Below, piece after piece: positions 63,621 to 64,000 of a stretch of DNA of 64,000 nucleotides. Positions within the stretch are counted from its first letter, which is position 1; every line of letters starts with the position of its first letter. A program made the translations under genes and the position numbers. Source of the DNA: Methylobacter sp. KS41 (GTDB lineage Bacteria; Pseudomonadota; Gammaproteobacteria; Methylococcales; Methylomonadaceae); NCBI GenBank assembly GCA_002862125.1, contig PHSP01000003.1, positions 1,672,418-1,736,417 of the forward strand, given 5' to 3'. The notes below the pieces were generated by a model. The model made no database searches and was not told the origin of the DNA. It saw nothing but the letters and a program-made list of their open reading frames with translations.

Positions 63621-64000
63621 CACCCAAACTCATCTAAAAGCTGTTTAATTGTTAGTTGAAACTGACTGCTTCTTTTCGACCCAAACCATGCGCTGACATC
63701 ATGAATGCTCCTTGTAATGGTCAAACGGATAAAAAACGGGCAATAGAGTTTGTGAGCGTTTAACAGGTGAATTTCATCGGCCATTGACACTGCCGGGGCC
63801 GGCAAATGCGGTTAAAATGACAAGCGGCTACCATAATGGCGTAATAACTTTTACCATTCCGAAGGAATAGAGGCTCTAAAAGTGTCAATTAAATTGTTTG
63901 TCACCACCTGGCGCAAGAAGGGCGGGAAGAGAAAATTGAAACTGTTTAACCCATCTTCGTGAATTCTACTGATAATTTCTTGTTATTTCAATAAGTTAAA
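63621..64000. other. Right-edge intergenic DNA
   Basis: I see no convincing gene. There is a perfect GCCGGGGCCGGC palindrome near 63792-63803 and only very short open frames on either strand (longest 62 codons). The window ends before any further gene can be seen. Confidence 0.4.

Noticed and set aside
63617..63805. 62-codon minus-strand frame after the HDAC gene
   Set aside because: There is no recognisable family or ribosome-binding site, it overlaps the HDAC stop, and it could be chance.

Overview
The window looks like a gammaproteobacterial chromosome, possibly a methanotroph-like lineage. The ubiG-gph-yciK cluster, lpxD, moaCDE, sufT and the moderate GC content all fit, but the genus is an inference I could not test. 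It splits into three parts: a mobile defence island (1 to about 35,790), a decayed transposon carrying a toxin-antitoxin pair (36,222-42,280), and ordinary chromosomal genes (42,500-64,000).

The left edge holds a remnant of an IncP/RP4-like relaxosome: the start of a TraK-like gene, an oriT-like region with a recognisable nic motif, traJ, and a frameshifted, truncated traI relaxase. A small HTH gene follows. A same-strand block of defence genes then runs from about 2,331 to 35,342. It contains a complete type 1 BREX set (HTH gene, brxA, brxB, brxC, pglX, pglZ, brxL). An ABC-type ATPase and a PD-(D/E)XK protein sit between brxC and pglX, and a DUF1016 nuclease sits between pglX and pglZ. Downstream of brxL, with overlapping stops and starts, come an SMC-like zinc-hook ATPase and sbcD, with sbcC close behind. 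After a 62-bp gap comes a four-gene Wadjet/MksBEFG-like condensin cassette in the unusual order ATPase, MukE-like, MukF-like, Toprim. A nuclease-like gene follows and is split in two by a GC-rich, hairpin-rich insertion. The island ends at a 45-bp 3' fragment of a tRNA-Lys(CTT) gene, which reads as an attachment-site scar.

Next come the N-terminal scrap of an IS256-type transposase and a 6-kb transposon with TGT-ended inverted termini. Its left end carries four 18-bp repeats and its right end one. The transposon encodes a TnsB-like DDE transposase (frameshifted), a TnsC/ExeA-like ATPase whose Walker A lysine is glutamate, a frameshifted serine resolvase, an inserted IS1182-family element and a TacA/TacT-type toxin-antitoxin pair.

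The right third holds a secreted amidohydrolase, an AraC regulator, dihydroxyacetone kinase subunits DhaL and DhaK (convergent and overlapping), a HAD-IIA phosphatase, a lipase, a lipoprotein hydrolase, moaE-moaD divergent from moaC, an MpaB/latex-clearing-like oxygenase, a hybrid histidine kinase with a REC-GGDEF partner, lpxD, ubiG, gph, an SDR, sufT and a histone-deacetylase-family hydrolase.

The genes suggest that the island stacks several layers against incoming DNA: BREX methylation and restriction, nuclease/ATPase accessories, SbcCD-like end processing, and Wadjet-like plasmid cleavage. It appears to have travelled on an element of the RP4 mobilisation family.
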